Positions 27,120 through 36,602 of a stretch of DNA of 64,000 nucleotides are shown here, one piece after another. The position numbers and the translations under genes were made by a program. A model generated the notes under the pieces. The model saw only the letters and a list, made by a program, of their open reading frames with translations, ran no database searches and had not been told where the DNA came from. Each line of letters starts with the position of its first letter. Position 1 is the first letter of the stretch. This stretch comes from an uncultured Coriobacteriaceae bacterium (GTDB lineage Bacteria > Actinomycetota > Coriobacteriia > Coriobacteriales > Atopobiaceae). The DNA lies in assembly GCA_902798915.1 (NCBI GenBank), contig CADBYM010000017.1:1-64000 (forward strand), read 5' to 3'.

Positions 27120-28991
27120 TTACGGCTGGTATGTCGGTACGCAGGCGGCGAGTGCCGTTCGGACGTCTGTGGCTTCGCGCAGCTCCTCGAGCTCCGTCGC
27201 GAAGGTTGCGTCATCCATCGGTATGGGCTGTGCGATGGAGATGAGCTCGTTCTCCGTCTTTCGCAAGCCCTCCTCGTCCATAAGGCGTTCCTCGTAGAGC
27301 TTCTCGCCAGGACGAAGACCCGTATAGACCACCTTTATGTCCCCGTCGGGTACGTGCCCAGCGAGGCGGATGAGCTTGCGCGCCATGTCGTCAATGAGCA
27401 CGGGCTCGCCCATGTCGAGGACGAATATCTCGCCGCCCTGCGCGTAGCACGCGCTCTGCAACACAAGCGAGACGGCCTCGGGAATGGTCATGAAGTAACG
27501 CGTGATGCGCGGATCCGTCACGGTGACGGGTCCCCCCTCCGCAATCTGCTGGGTGAAGAGCGGAATCACCGACCCATTTGACCCAAGCACGTTACCAAAG
27601 CGCACAGCACTGAACGTCGTCCGAGCGTCCTGCTGCCGCGCGCAACGGTCCTCTGCCTGCACCACCATCTCGCACACCCGCTTCGTTGCCCCCATCACAT
27701 TGGTAGGGTTCACGGCCTTGTCGGTGCTGATGAGCACCATGCGCCGCGCGTCGTACTCCACACAGGCTCGTGCCACATTGAGCGTGCCGAACACGTTGTT
27801 TTTGACGGCCTCGCGCGGTGAGTTCTCCATGAGGGGCACGTGCTTGTGGGCAGCGGCGTGGAACACCAACTCAGGACGGTGCTCGGCAAATACCTCGCGT
27901 ACGCGCTCCGCGTCGCGAACGGACCCGATGAGCACCACGAGGTCGACTTCGGGCCTAGTGCGATGCAGCTCCTGCTCGATGGCATAAGCGTTGTTCTCGT
28001 AGATGTCAAAGACGACAAGACGACGCGGGTTGTCGCGCGCAATCTGACGGCAGAGCTCGCTGCCGATGGAGCCGCCCCCGCCGGTGACAAGCACGACACG
28101 TCCCTCGATGAAGCTCCGCACCTCCTCAGCGTCCACCACGATGGGATCGCGCCCGAGCAGGTCCTCGAGGCGCACCTCACGCAACTCGTTGACCGTCACT
28201 TGTCCATCCACGAGCTGATAAATGCCTGGGATGGCACGAACCTCCAGGCCCGTGGCGGTGCAAATCTCCAGCATGCGCTTGCGCTCTGCAGCCGAGCAGC
28301 TGGGAATGGCGAAGACGATCTGCTCGATGTTGTATACTTCGCAGGCCTCCGTGATGCCGTCGCGGCCAGCGACGACGGGCACACCCTCAAGGTAGCGACC
28401 CTGCTTGTTGGGATTATCATCCACGGCGCACACCACGTGCAGACCCAGCTGCGGCGAGACCTTGATCTCGCGTATGAGCGCACGCGCGCTCTCGCCCGCG
28501 CCTACCACGAGCACACGCTTCGCGTCCCCGCGCGTCCGCGAATCGCGCAGGAGCCGCAAGAACCGCCACGAGAAGCGAATCGCCGTCGTGCCCACGAAGC
28601 CCAGCAACGTGCCCACCAACCAGTACGAGGCAGGCATGGTGATGCCCATTACGAATGCGACTACGGGCATGAGCACGCCGATGTAGAGCCATGCCACGAC
28701 CAGGCGCACCAGCTCGGGGAAGGATGCAAAGCTCCAGATGCTGTGATAAAGCCGCAGAATCCAGAACGTCGCCACCACCAGCAGCATCGTGGGGAAGATC
28801 ATCGTCCGATAGCCCGCAAGGTACTCCGGCGCGATTGAACTCCACACGAAGTCGAAGCGCAGGAAGAGCGCAAGCGTGTAGGCAATCGCCACGCACACGA
28901 CATCGAGCACCATTATGATGCCAGCACGCAGCGCCCATGCGGAACCCTTCGGAGCAGAATGCTCTTCTTTGTTCATGAAGTCAAAAAGCAC
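27120..28991 (-). CDS. Membrane-bound UDP-sugar 4,6-dehydratase (PglF/CapD-like)
   Basis: A 623-residue polysaccharide biosynthesis dehydratase. Four transmembrane helices occupy about residues 20-130. A first Rossmann domain follows (VLVVGAGESARALIREI), then the catalytic extended SDR domain with VLVTGGGGSIGSELCRQI near residue 305 and the active site LISTDKAVNPTNVMGATKR, where TDK replaces the usual SYK as in PglF and WbpM. It makes UDP-4-keto-6-deoxy-HexNAc, the substrate for the PglE-like aminotransferase. GTG at 28989-28991 follows TAAGG; an ATG five codons in is an alternative. Confidence 0.93.
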   Translation of the reverse strand: MLFDFMNKEEHSAPKGSAWALRAGIIMVLDVVCVAIAYTLALFLRFDFVWSSIAPEYLAGYRTMIFPTMLLVVATFWILRLYHSIWSFASFPELVRLVVAWLYIGVLMPVVAFVMGITMPASYWLVGTLLGFVGTTAIRFSWRFLRLLRDSRTRGDAKRVLVVGAGESARALIREIKVSPQLGLHVVCAVDDNPNKQGRYLEGVPVVAGRDGITEACEVYNIEQIVFAIPSCSAAERKRMLEICTATGLEVRAIPGIYQLVDGQVTVNELREVRLEDLLGRDPIVVDAEEVRSFIEGRVVLVTGGGGSIGSELCRQIARDNPRRLVVFDIYENNAYAIEQELHRTRPEVDLVVLIGSVRDAERVREVFAEHRPELVFHAAAHKHVPLMENSPREAVKNNVFGTLNVARACVEYDARRMVLISTDKAVNPTNVMGATKRVCEMVVQAEDRCARQQDARTTFSAVRFGNVLGSNGSVIPLFTQQIAEGGPVTVTDPRITRYFMTIPEAVSLVLQSACYAQGGEIFVLDMGEPVLIDDMARKLIRLAGHVPDGDIKVVYTGLRPGEKLYEERLMDEEGLRKTENELISIAQPIPMDDATFATELEELREATDVRTALAACVPTYQP

Positions 28992-29000
28992 GTGACGACC

Positions 29001-29555
29001 TTACTGTTCGCTCTGGCCCGTCTTCGCCCCAACCTTGCGCACAATCTCCAGGCCCACCTTTATGGTCTTTGTGCGTCCCATAATGTTGAAGTCGAGGTAG
29101 GCAAACCGCTTACGGCGGTCGATCTTAGTAATCCTGCTTTCCTGACCCATGAGCGCACCCGTAGTAACAACCACTCTATCACCCACAATGTATCCCTCAG
29201 AGAAGGCAATCGTTCGTTCGAAGGGATGGGTCAGATGTTCGAGCCACTCCGTCTCCTCTGGACCGAGCGGCACGAATTGCTCCCCCATGCTCAGAAGCTT
29301 GGTGAGAGCCGGAACGGACATGAGCTCCTCTCGCAAAAAACCCACGTCCTCGGTAACAACGAAGAGATAACCGGGCACGAGATAGGCGTCCACGGTACGC
29401 CAGATGCCCGCGCGCTTGATGCGCTTCTCAAATGTGGGAAAGAAGATTTCGTCGTAGGCTTCAGGGCTTGCCACACGCTCAACGAGTCCCTTTGTTGCCT
29501 CCTCGCGACTTGCTCCGACATATAGGACGTAGATGCCACTCTTTCCTGCGGCCAT
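29001..29555 (-). CDS. NusG paralogue, LoaP/UpxY-type antiterminator
   Basis: A 184-residue specialised NusG protein. The N-terminal NGN domain runs about residues 5-115 with EIFFPTFEKRIKRAG and VPGYLFVVTEDV; the C-terminal KOW domain has EGYIVGDRVVVTTGALMGQESRITKIDRRKRFAYL. Paralogues of this kind (LoaP in Firmicutes and Actinobacteria, UpxY in Bacteroides) promote RNA polymerase processivity through long polysaccharide and polyketide operons. It is the first gene of the 29-kb minus-strand operon, 9 nt before the PglF-like gene, which is the expected position. Confidence 0.9.
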   Translation of the reverse strand: MAAGKSGIYVLYVGASREEATKGLVERVASPEAYDEIFFPTFEKRIKRAGIWRTVDAYLVPGYLFVVTEDVGFLREELMSVPALTKLLSMGEQFVPLGPEETEWLEHLTHPFERTIAFSEGYIVGDRVVVTTGALMGQESRITKIDRRKRFAYLDFNIMGRTKTIKVGLEIVRKVGAKTGQSEQ

Positions 29556-29647
29556 TGATACGCCCCCTCCCGCACTTGAGCTAAAGCTTCGCCACGCCCG
29601 ACGTCACCGCCAGCGTCACGAAAGCATTCTGAAACCTTGCTCGCATA

Positions 29648-29673
29648 GGGAACGCACCGAAGCGACGATTCCC
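29648..29673 (-). promoter_or_regulatory. Leader RNA hairpin, candidate LoaP recognition element
   Basis: On the minus strand GGGAA, CG and CGC pair with GUG, CG and UUCCC around a UUCG loop, giving a 10-bp stem with two single U bulges on the 5' side. It lies 92 nt ahead of the NusG-paralogue start, inside the predicted leader. No U-run follows, so it is not a terminator. LoaP-type proteins are known to act through an RNA hairpin in the leader, so this is a candidate site (inference). Confidence 0.6.
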
Positions 29674-29821
29674 TCCTCGCAGGGCTTATAACTCGTACCA
29701 TCCTACACGTACTACAGAGTGAGCACACCAATTACACCAATGCTTGGCGTTCATTAGCGTCTTTCCCCACTTGTCCCTAGCTCCGAGCGCACACCATCCT
29801 GCATAAGCGCTCGAAGCAGCC

Positions 29822-29850
29822 ATTCTAGGGTATTGGTTCAACGCTTTCAA
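29822..29850 (-). promoter_or_regulatory. Sigma-70-type promoter of the glycan operon
   Basis: Minus strand: TTGAAA (29850-29845), a 17-nt spacer, then TAGAAT (29827-29822). Transcription would begin near 29815, giving a leader of about 260 nt before the NusG-paralogue start. It is the best promoter match seen upstream of the operon. Confidence 0.6.
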
Positions 29851-30089
29851 GCGGTTCTCTTTCAGGTAAGAACGGTCTCGAAAGCGTCGACACAAGATAC
29901 GATGCTGATGCACACCGCGATTAAGAATGCGATAGATTCGGTCGGGTTTTGCGCGTTTTCGCACTCAGCATGGCTCGAGCAATCTGCGTGATGCCATGGA
30001 GACTCCTTACGCTCGATATGTTCCCAAATGCTCATTCGCGTTACCTGCATAGCCGGTGACACGAGAAGGCGCCTCTCACAAGCCCCCCA
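29851..30089. other. Intergenic, no gene
   Basis: Between the glycan promoter and the Rpn fragment. Short open frames here have arginine-rich, chance-like compositions and no ribosome sites; I see no gene or structured RNA. Confidence 0.4.
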
Positions 30090-30194
30090 TCACCGCGCGG
30101 GCGGGTCCAGGCGCGCGATGACGGCGGGCCACTCCTCGCGGGACACGCCGAACGCGGCCCCGGCCGTCGCGCCGAAGGCGTCCATCGCCCCCAT
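30090..30194 (-). pseudogene. Rpn-family nuclease, 3'-end remnant 1
   Basis: Thirty-four codons and a stop that reproduce the C-terminus of the Rpn gene at 31901 (FGVSREEWPAVIARLDPPAR, one S/P change). It lies 6 bp beyond the stop of the sugar dehydrogenase gene. With remnant 2 it makes three copies of the same 3' end in 1.8 kb. Confidence 0.8.
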
Positions 30195-30199
30195 TACAG

Positions 30200-31516
30200 C
30201 TACAACCGCCAGTAGCTATAGCCGGCGGCCTCGTACTCGGCGCGATCGAGCACTCCCTTCACGTCGAGGAGCACGCGCGTCCCCGCCGAGAACCTCTCGG
30301 CAAACCACTCCTCGCCAAGGTCGCCGAACTCGTCGTGGGCCACGGCCAGAATAATCGCGTCGCAGTCGCGCACATCCTCGAGGCTGGCGAGCTCCACGCC
30401 GTAGAGGGCCCGCGCCTCGGCGGCATCAGCCGCAGGGTCCGCCACCACAGGCGCAATCCCGTACTCCCCCAGTTCGCGCACGATGTCGATGACGCGGGTG
30501 TTGCGCGTATCCGGGCAGTTCTCCTTGAAGGTGAAGCCGAGGATGGCGACGCGCGCGCCGTGCACGGGGCGGTCGGCGGCGATCAGGCGCTTCACGCAGC
30601 TCTCCGCCACGTACTTGCCCATGTCGTCGTTGATGCGGCGGCCGGCCAGGATCACCTGGCTGTGGTAGCCCTCCATCTCCGCCTTGTAGGTGAGGTAGTA
30701 GGGGTCCACACCGATGCAGTGGCCGCCCACGAGACCGGGGCGGAACGGCAGGAAGTTCCACTTGGTGCCCGCCGCCTCGAGCACGTCGAGCGTGTCGATG
30801 CCCAGCCGGTTGAAGATTTGCGAGAGCTCGTTCATGAAGGCGATGTTGATGTCGCGCTGGGAGTTCTCGATCACCTTGGCGGCCTCGGCCACCTTGATGG
30901 AGGGCGCCCGGTGCACGCCGGCCTCCACCACGAGCTCGTAGACGCGCGCGACGAGGTCGAGCGTCTGCCCGTCCATGCCGCTGACGATCTTCGTGATGGT
31001 CTCCAGGCGGTGGACCTTGTCGCCGGGGTTGATGCGCTCGGGGGAGTAGCCCACGAAGAAGTCCTCGCCGCACGCGAGGCCGCTCTCGCGCTCCAGGATG
31101 GGGACGCACACGTCCTCGGTCACGCCCGGCCACACGGTGGACTCGTAGACCACCACCGAGCCCGGCCGCAGGTTGCGCCCGACGATGCGCGAAGCGCCCT
31201 CAACAGGCGTGAGGTCGGGCGTGTGATCGGCGTTGACGGGCGTGGGGACGGCCACGATGTGGAAGCGGGCCTCCCGCAGGTCGCGCTCGTCGGCAGTGAA
31301 GCGCACCGTCGTGGTGCGGATGGCCTCGTCACCCACCTCGTTGGTGGGATCGATGCCGGCCTGGTAGGTAGCGATCTTCTCGGCGTTGAGGTCGTAGCCG
31401 ACGACATCGAGCCTCTTGGCGAAGGCCACGGCAATGGGCATGCCCACGTAGCCGAGTCCCACCAGCGAGAGCCGCTCTTCGCGCGCCAGAAGCTTGTCGT
31501 AGAGGTTCTCAAGCAT
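30200..31516 (-). CDS. UDP-sugar 6-dehydrogenase (TviB/WbpA/WecC group)
   Basis: A 438-residue nucleotide-sugar dehydrogenase that oxidises C6 of a UDP-HexNAc to a uronic acid with two NAD. The NAD-binding [14 protein letters not shown] is near residue 20, [11 protein letters not shown] and [12 protein letters not shown] follow, and the catalytic Cys is in [21 protein letters not shown] and this Cys context resemble TviB/WbpO-type enzymes. The ATG at 31514-31516 has AAAGG upstream. It lies before the glycan promoter on the same strand, so it is outside the main operon but could supply it. Confidence 0.92.
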   Translation of the reverse strand: MLENLYDKLLAREERLSLVGLGYVGMPIAVAFAKRLDVVGYDLNAEKIATYQAGIDPTNEVGDEAIRTTTVRFTADERDLREARFHIVAVPTPVNADHTPDLTPVEGASRIVGRNLRPGSVVVYESTVWPGVTEDVCVPILERESGLACGEDFFVGYSPERINPGDKVHRLETITKIVSGMDGQTLDLVARVYELVVEAGVHRAPSIKVAEAAKVIENSQRDINIAFMNELSQIFNRLGIDTLDVLEAAGTKWNFLPFRPGLVGGHCIGVDPYYLTYKAEMEGYHSQVILAGRRINDDMGKYVAESCVKRLIAADRPVHGARVAILGFTFKENCPDTRNTRVIDIVRELGEYGIAPVVADPAADAAEARALYGVELASLEDVRDCDAIILAVAHDEFGDLGEEWFAERFSAGTRVLLDVKGVLDRAEYEAAGYSYWRL

Positions 31517-31655
31517 GAGAGTTGCCTTTCTGCGAGTCACAGTCGGCGCATCATGATAGCGCATGTAATCGTGCGATGCGAGAGTGGGGATACGCTAGGG
31601 AAGCTCCACCTTGGTGGAGTCCTTCGCCGTCACCCTTCACGTCACCCTCGCCACC

Positions 31656-31868
31656 TCACCGCGCGGGCGGGTCCAGGCGCGCGATGACGGCGGGCCACTC
31701 CTCGCGGGGCACGCCGAACGCGGCGAGCTCCGTCTCGGCAGACGCGCCGAAGGTCTCCATCGCCCCCCGCACACACGCCACGAGCCTCTCAAGGCTCCCC
31801 CGCTCCCTGCCGTCCTCGTAGATCGCCTGTCCCATGCCGCCCATGCCGCGCACCCCCGTCTCGATGTC
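31656..31868 (-). pseudogene. Rpn-family nuclease, 3'-end remnant 2
   Basis: About 70 codons matching the last third of the Rpn gene beginning at 31901 (from DIETGVRGMGGMGQ to the stop), diverged at several positions (for example ACVRGAMETFGASAE). It lacks any upstream part and is a tandem partial duplicate 33 bp past the stop of the longer copy. Confidence 0.8.
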
Positions 31869-31900
31869 CTTTCGCCACGCAAGGGGACGGTCCAACACGA

Positions 31901-32861
31901 TCACCGCGCGGGCGGGTCCAGGCGCGCGATGACGGCGGGCCACTCCTCGCGGGGCACGCCGAACGCGGCGAGCGCGGTCTCGGCCGTGGCTCCGAACGCG
32001 TCGATGGCGCCCCGAACGTCAGAAACGAGCCTCTCAAGGCTCCCCCGTGCCTCGCCCTGCCGGACGCCGTCCTCGTAGATCGCCCGTCCCATGCCGCCCA
32101 TGCCGCGCACCCCCGCCTCGATGTCCTCGGTGATCATTATACCGTATTTATTGTGTAGCTCTTCTAGCTTCTTCTCCGGCGTCACGTCCTTGGCGAGCAG
32201 CGTGGCGAGCATCCCCACGACGCCGCCCGCCTCGCGCGCGCCTGGTCCGAGCCCGATGACGACGACCTCGAGCTTGTCGTAGTCGCTGCGGTTGTATATG
32301 CCGTCACCGACCACGTCGCGCGCCTCAACCCCGAACGCCGTCACGGTCGCACGGTTCGCGGCAAGAGGGTCCAGGCACACCCAGACGGAGACCACCTTGC
32401 GCAGCTGCCCGTAGTCAGAGCCCGCGACGACGCCCGCCCCCTGCCGCGCGATCATCCGCGCGCAGTAGTAGAGCGCACGGGAAAGAAGGGGGGTACCCAG
32501 CGGGCATCCTGCCCTGCGGCTCGACGTCAAGCTCCATGAGCCGCGGCTCGCCGTCGCCGTCGGGCACGCGGGCGCGGGCGCGCACGTCGAAGCGCACGAG
32601 TCCCTCCCCCACCACGGCGTCCTCGTCCGCGAGCAGCAGCGGCCGACCGGGGTCGTCACGCCCCATGGGAGCGTCGAGCGTCGGCTCGCCCTCGATGAGC
32701 TCCGCCTGGACCAGCTCGACGGGGACGCCGGCGAACTCGTCCAGCGTGCCCGCAAGAACCCGTGCGATCACCTGCCGGTCCGAAAGCAGCCGCTTGCAGT
32801 GCTCGTCGTAGTCGCCCTAGGCGGCAATCGCCGCGCGGGCGACGTTCGTCGGGACCTGCAT
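31901..32861 (-). pseudogene. Rpn-family recombination-promoting nuclease/transposase, decayed
   Basis: The reading frame would start with ATG at 32861 (MQVPTNVARAAIAA) and give a protein of about 320 residues of the Rpn/PD-(D/E)XK nuclease family; DVRARARVPDGDGEPRLMELDVEPQ carries the nuclease core acidic residues and the C-terminal tail is the usual MGMG-type helical region. Codon 15 is TAG (32817-32819). A second lesion lies in a C-run at 32488-32493: six C where five restore the frame GYPLLSRALYY. Either alone would inactivate the gene. Rpn genes are repeat-rich and spread within genomes. Confidence 0.85.
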
Positions 32862-33297
32862 GCCATACCCCCTCCCGTCCGTGGGCGCCCGTTCGGACAC
32901 CCGGGATGCGGATTCTACTCGGGTCCCCTTGCACTTTTTTCCCCGCTAGCACGCAGTATTTTCCCCGGATTCTGCACCGTTGCAGATGAAGCGACCTGTT
33001 TCGTTTTGCACCCGATTGACCTTGAATTTTGCTGAAATATGATTCTGTCGATGTAACAAAGAGGCGAATCGTTTGCCACGCGCACGAAGCAAAGCTCATT
33101 ATTGTGCTTCTTCCGGCCTGCCAAACCACAAAAGTAACCAACGCGCATTCGTTATACCAACAAAAACCCAGCTGTCACGCCAATGGTTAACCGCTTCATG
33201 TTATTGCAGCAGACCCGCGCAGGGCTTGTCGCGGCCCGGGAGGCAGTCTCTCACCGCACCGCCGGGAACGCAAGCCCCACTAGATCCCCGCCGCCGC
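32862..33297. other. Intergenic, no gene
   Basis: About 436 bp upstream of the Rpn pseudogene and downstream of the thioesterase. Its middle (about 32930-33180) is AT-rich. No frame with a ribosome site or recognisable protein was found on either strand. Confidence 0.4.
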
Positions 33298-33798
33298 TCA
33301 GATTCCCTCCGCACGGCGCATCTTGCGAATCTCGTTGCGCTTCCGGGCGGCCTCGCACTCGGCGTGCTCCTCGGGCGTGTGGGCCACAAGGCCCCACGGC
33401 ACCGGAATCGGCCGGCCGTTCTCGTCGATGCATACCTCGGTGAGATAGGCATGGTTGATCATGCGTCGCTCACCAGTCCGCGTGTCTTCAACGTAGGTGT
33501 CGGCACGTACCTCCATCGACGTGCGCTCGACGTGCGTCACCCACGCCTCGATGGTCACGATGTCGTTGAGAAACGCCGGGTATTCGAACTCGAGCTTGTC
33601 AATCGCCACCGTGGTGATGGCGCATCCAGCATGGCGGCGCGCCGCAATGCCGGCGGCGTCGTCAATCCACTCCATGAGACGGCCACCAAAGAGGCGGTCC
33701 GAGCCGTTCATGTCTTCGTGCCGGAGCATGCGCGTGGCAATGGTGCGCGAGCTACCCACGCGCTTGACGCCAAGCTGGTAGTCGTTGGTACTTGCCAT
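33298..33798 (-). CDS. Acyl-CoA thioesterase (hotdog fold)
   Basis: A 166-residue acyl-CoA hydrolase of the YciA/BFIT-like hotdog family. RMLRHEDMNGSDRLFGGRLMEWIDDAAGIAA holds the catalytic Asn/Asp region and central helix, and IDKLEFEYPAFLNDIVTIEAWV is the following strand pattern. It hydrolyses acyl-CoA to acid and CoA in the cytoplasm; chain-length preference is unknown. GGAGG lies 7 nt ahead of the ATG. Confidence 0.88.
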   Translation of the reverse strand: MASTNDYQLGVKRVGSSRTIATRMLRHEDMNGSDRLFGGRLMEWIDDAAGIAARRHAGCAITTVAIDKLEFEYPAFLNDIVTIEAWVTHVERTSMEVRADTYVEDTRTGERRMINHAYLTEVCIDENGRPIPVPWGLVAHTPEEHAECEAARKRNEIRKMRRAEGI

Positions 33799-33848
33799 TG
33801 GTGCCTCCTAAGCCAAATGTCACCCCAAGGGGAGTCCCTCTTGTGGCG

Positions 33849-34478
33849 CTAGTCTCCGCCATCCGCGAGCTTGACACCCAGCATGCCCACGAGGTCGACG
33901 GCCTGCTCGGGCGCAATGCGCATGCCACGCAGCTCGGCATGCGTGTCGCTCACCGCGATGCCGGCGATGTTGCACGTCGAGAGGTCCATCCCTTTGAGCG
34001 TCGTGCGAAACAGATCCGCCTGCGCAAGGTCGCATCTTTCCAGTCGCGTACGACCCTTGAGGCGCATCTCACTGAGAAACGCCTCGCGCAGGTCGCAATC
34101 CTCAAGCCGAACGCCCTCCAGCGTCACCTCTCCCCAGTTCGCGTAGCGGCACATGCAATCGGCGAGTCGGCTCGATCGCCAGAATGACTTCGTGAGCTGC
34201 GCGCCCTCCAGCTTGCAGAATGCCAGCTGCGTCCGCGCGAAGTACGCCTCCTCGAGCTGAGAACCGCTGAGGTCACACCCGCGCAGGGCGCAATCATAGA
34301 AGCTCGCCTTGGGCGCACGCAGACCACGCAGCGCGCAGCGGTCCAGCTCAAGCCCATGGAACTCAAAGAAGGGGAGGTCGGGCAGGCCGTCCAAGTCCTC
34401 CCCGCTCGCGCTGACGCCCTCAACGTACGGATCCTCGCGAGCCAAGGCGTCCTCGATTGCCTGCCGCAGCTCCCCCAT
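33849..34478 (-). CDS. Pentapeptide-repeat protein
   Basis: A 209-residue protein whose middle (about residues 35-185) is built of A(D/N)Lxx-like pentapeptides: LDRCALRGLRAPKASFYDCALRG, LSGSQLEEAYFARTQL and so on, forming a right-handed quadrilateral helix. Some relatives mimic DNA and shield gyrase, but most have no known role. The ATG at 34476-34478 is 7 nt past the stop of the ATPase gene; a longer frame would overlap that gene. Confidence 0.8.
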   Translation of the reverse strand: MGELRQAIEDALAREDPYVEGVSASGEDLDGLPDLPFFEFHGLELDRCALRGLRAPKASFYDCALRGCDLSGSQLEEAYFARTQLAFCKLEGAQLTKSFWRSSRLADCMCRYANWGEVTLEGVRLEDCDLREAFLSEMRLKGRTRLERCDLAQADLFRTTLKGMDLSTCNIAGIAVSDTHAELRGMRIAPEQAVDLVGMLGVKLADGGD

Positions 34479-34485
34479 TGCGACC

Positions 34486-36162
34486 CTACTTCCTCGTGCC
34501 AAAGATTCCACGGGCGATCTGTCGTCCAGCCTCGCGACCGATGGTGCCCACGACGCCGTTGAAGATGTTGCCCACCACGCGGTCGCGTGCACGCCGCGCC
34601 TCTGCCTCTTTGCGCTCGGCCTCCTTCTCGGCCTTCAGGCGCAGGCGGTCGGCTTCCTTCTCCTCCTTGAGGCGCAGGCGGTCGGCTTCCCGTTCGGCCT
34701 TCAGGCGCAGACGCTCGGCCTCCTTGGCAGCTGCAGCCGCCGCCGCAGCGGCCTCCTTCTCGGCCTTGGCGGCCGCAGCGGCCTCCTCCTTGGCCTTCTG
34801 CGCCTCGAACGCGGCCTTCTCCTTCTCGAAGGCTGCACGCTCGGCGGCCAAGCGCGCGGCCTCGTCGGCGGCGGCACGGGCGGCCTCGATGAGCTCGTAG
34901 GCGGACTCGCGGTCGATGGCCTCCTCGTATTTAGCCATGAGCTCGTATTCATTGGCGATCACCGCAGAGATGATGCCCGCGTCAGCGGCGGCCATGCGAC
35001 ACCCCGGGAAGAGAACGCGCGCACGCTCAACGATGCAGGGCTTGCCCTTCTCGTCGAGGAAGCTCACCAGAGCCTCGCCGGTACCCACGTCCTGTAGCGC
35101 CTGCACCGAGTCGAACGCAGGGTTGGCGCGGAAGCTCGCCGCAGCGGCCTTGACGGCCTTCTGCTCGGCAGGCGTGTAGGCGCGCAGGCCGTGCTGCACG
35201 CGGTTGGAGAGCTGGGCCAGGACCTCGCCCGGAACATCGGCGGGTGACTGGGTGATGAAGTACACACCCACGCCCTTGGAACGGATGAGCTTGACCACCT
35301 GCACGACCTTGTCGGTAAGCTGGCGGGGCATGCCGTTGAAGAGCAGGTGGGCCTCGTCAAAGAAGAATACGAGACGGGGCTTCTCGGGGTCGCCCACTTC
35401 GGGCAGGCGCTCGAAGAGCGTGGAGAGCATCCAGAGCAGGAACATCGAGTACACGAGCGGGGTGTTGACAAGGCGGCTGGCGTTGAGGATGTTCACGTAG
35501 CCACGACCGTTCGCGTCGCACTCAAACCAATCCATGATGTCGAGGTTCGGCTCGCCAAAGAATATGTCACCGCCTTGGTCCTCGACGGCAATCAGCGCGC
35601 GTTGGATGGCACCAACGGACTGACTCGAGACGCGACCATAGGTGGTTTCGTACTCTTTGGCGTGCTCGGCGACGTAGGTGAGCATGGACCGCAGGTCCTT
35701 GAGGTCGATGAGCAGCATCTGCTGGTCGTCGGCCACGCGAAAGACGATGTTGAGCACACCCTTCTGGACCTCGGTAAGACCAAGCAGGCGACTGAGAAGC
35801 TCCGGACCCATGTCGCTGATGGTGACGCGCACGGGGATTCCCGCGTCACCGAGCATATCCCAGATGCGACACGGTGTGCCCTGGAACGCGAAGGCGCGCT
35901 CGTCGATGCCAAAGAACTCCATGCGCTCGCGGAGGGCGTCGCTGATCTGGCCGGCCTGAGCCATGCCCGTGACGTCACCCTTGACGTCAGCCATGAAGAC
36001 GGGCACACCCGCATCGGAGAATCCCTCCGCCATGACCTTGAGCGTCACCGTCTTGCCCGTACCGGACGCGCCAGCGATGAGGCCGTGACGGTTCGCCTGG
36101 TTGAGGAGCAGGTAACAGGGATTGCTGCCCTGGGCCATCCAAATCTTGTTGTCCGTGAGCAT
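34486..36162 (-). CDS. HerA/DUF853-like ATPase with Ala/Glu-rich coiled-coil
   Basis: A 558-residue FtsK/HerA-superfamily ATPase of the DUF853 type. Walker A GASGTGKTVTL is near residue 29 and Walker B RLVFFFDEAHLLF near residue 270; FITQSPADVPGEVLAQL follows. Residues about 410-530 are a highly repetitive Ala/Glu/Lys/Arg coiled coil (AERAAFEKEKAAFEAQKAKEE and RLKAEREADRLRLKEE repeats), and the end is a conserved GRQIARGIFGT motif. Such proteins are hexameric nucleoside triphosphatases of uncertain role. The ATG at 36160-36162 follows AAAGGA. Confidence 0.88.
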   Translation of the reverse strand: MLTDNKIWMAQGSNPCYLLLNQANRHGLIAGASGTGKTVTLKVMAEGFSDAGVPVFMADVKGDVTGMAQAGQISDALRERMEFFGIDERAFAFQGTPCRIWDMLGDAGIPVRVTISDMGPELLSRLLGLTEVQKGVLNIVFRVADDQQMLLIDLKDLRSMLTYVAEHAKEYETTYGRVSSQSVGAIQRALIAVEDQGGDIFFGEPNLDIMDWFECDANGRGYVNILNASRLVNTPLVYSMFLLWMLSTLFERLPEVGDPEKPRLVFFFDEAHLLFNGMPRQLTDKVVQVVKLIRSKGVGVYFITQSPADVPGEVLAQLSNRVQHGLRAYTPAEQKAVKAAAASFRANPAFDSVQALQDVGTGEALVSFLDEKGKPCIVERARVLFPGCRMAAADAGIISAVIANEYELMAKYEEAIDRESAYELIEAARAAADEAARLAAERAAFEKEKAAFEAQKAKEEAAAAAKAEKEAAAAAAAAAKEAERLRLKAEREADRLRLKEEKEADRLRLKAEKEAERKEAEARRARDRVVGNIFNGVVGTIGREAGRQIARGIFGTRK

Positions 36163-36602
36163 GAGTAGTCCTTTCGCCGGAACCTTCTGGGGGCGTGCGC
36201 CGCAAAAAAGCGCGGCGTGACCGCGCGCCGCACCCATTGTAACAACTCGCAGGCGATATTCCCGCCAAATGGCAATGAAGACGGGCCTTGCAGCCGCCGC
36301 GAAGGCGCGAGAGTGCAAAATAAATATCGAAGCCAATGGCAAAAGCCCAGCTCAGCGCGATTTGACTTGATTATTGATGCAATCATTGTGCAGTACGTAA
36401 AATAGCTAGTGACCAATTAACACATCATGATTTGTACTTTTTGCGTCTGAGCTGGGGTTTTGCAATTGGTTTCACGATTAATTGTTCACTATTTCGTGAG
36501 CAACAGTCAATGGGCATGCGTCGTAGGACGCAACACAGTGAGACGAACTCGCGAGACGAGAGATGGGCTTGCAGCACACAAAGGTGAACCCCATTTGGCC
36601 GT
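36163..36602. other. Intergenic, no gene
   Basis: About 440 bp upstream of the ATPase gene, AT-rich between 36300 and 36600. No supported gene on either strand; it leads into the cluster of short palindromic units. Confidence 0.4.

Noticed and set aside
29686..30062. Small minus-strand frames upstream of the NusG paralogue
   Set aside because: Cys/Trp/Arg-rich chance composition, no ribosome sites, and they cover the predicted promoter and leader.
34690..34900. Tandem DNA repeat as an independent element
   Set aside because: It is the Ala/Glu/Lys/Arg coiled-coil coding region of the HerA-like ATPase.
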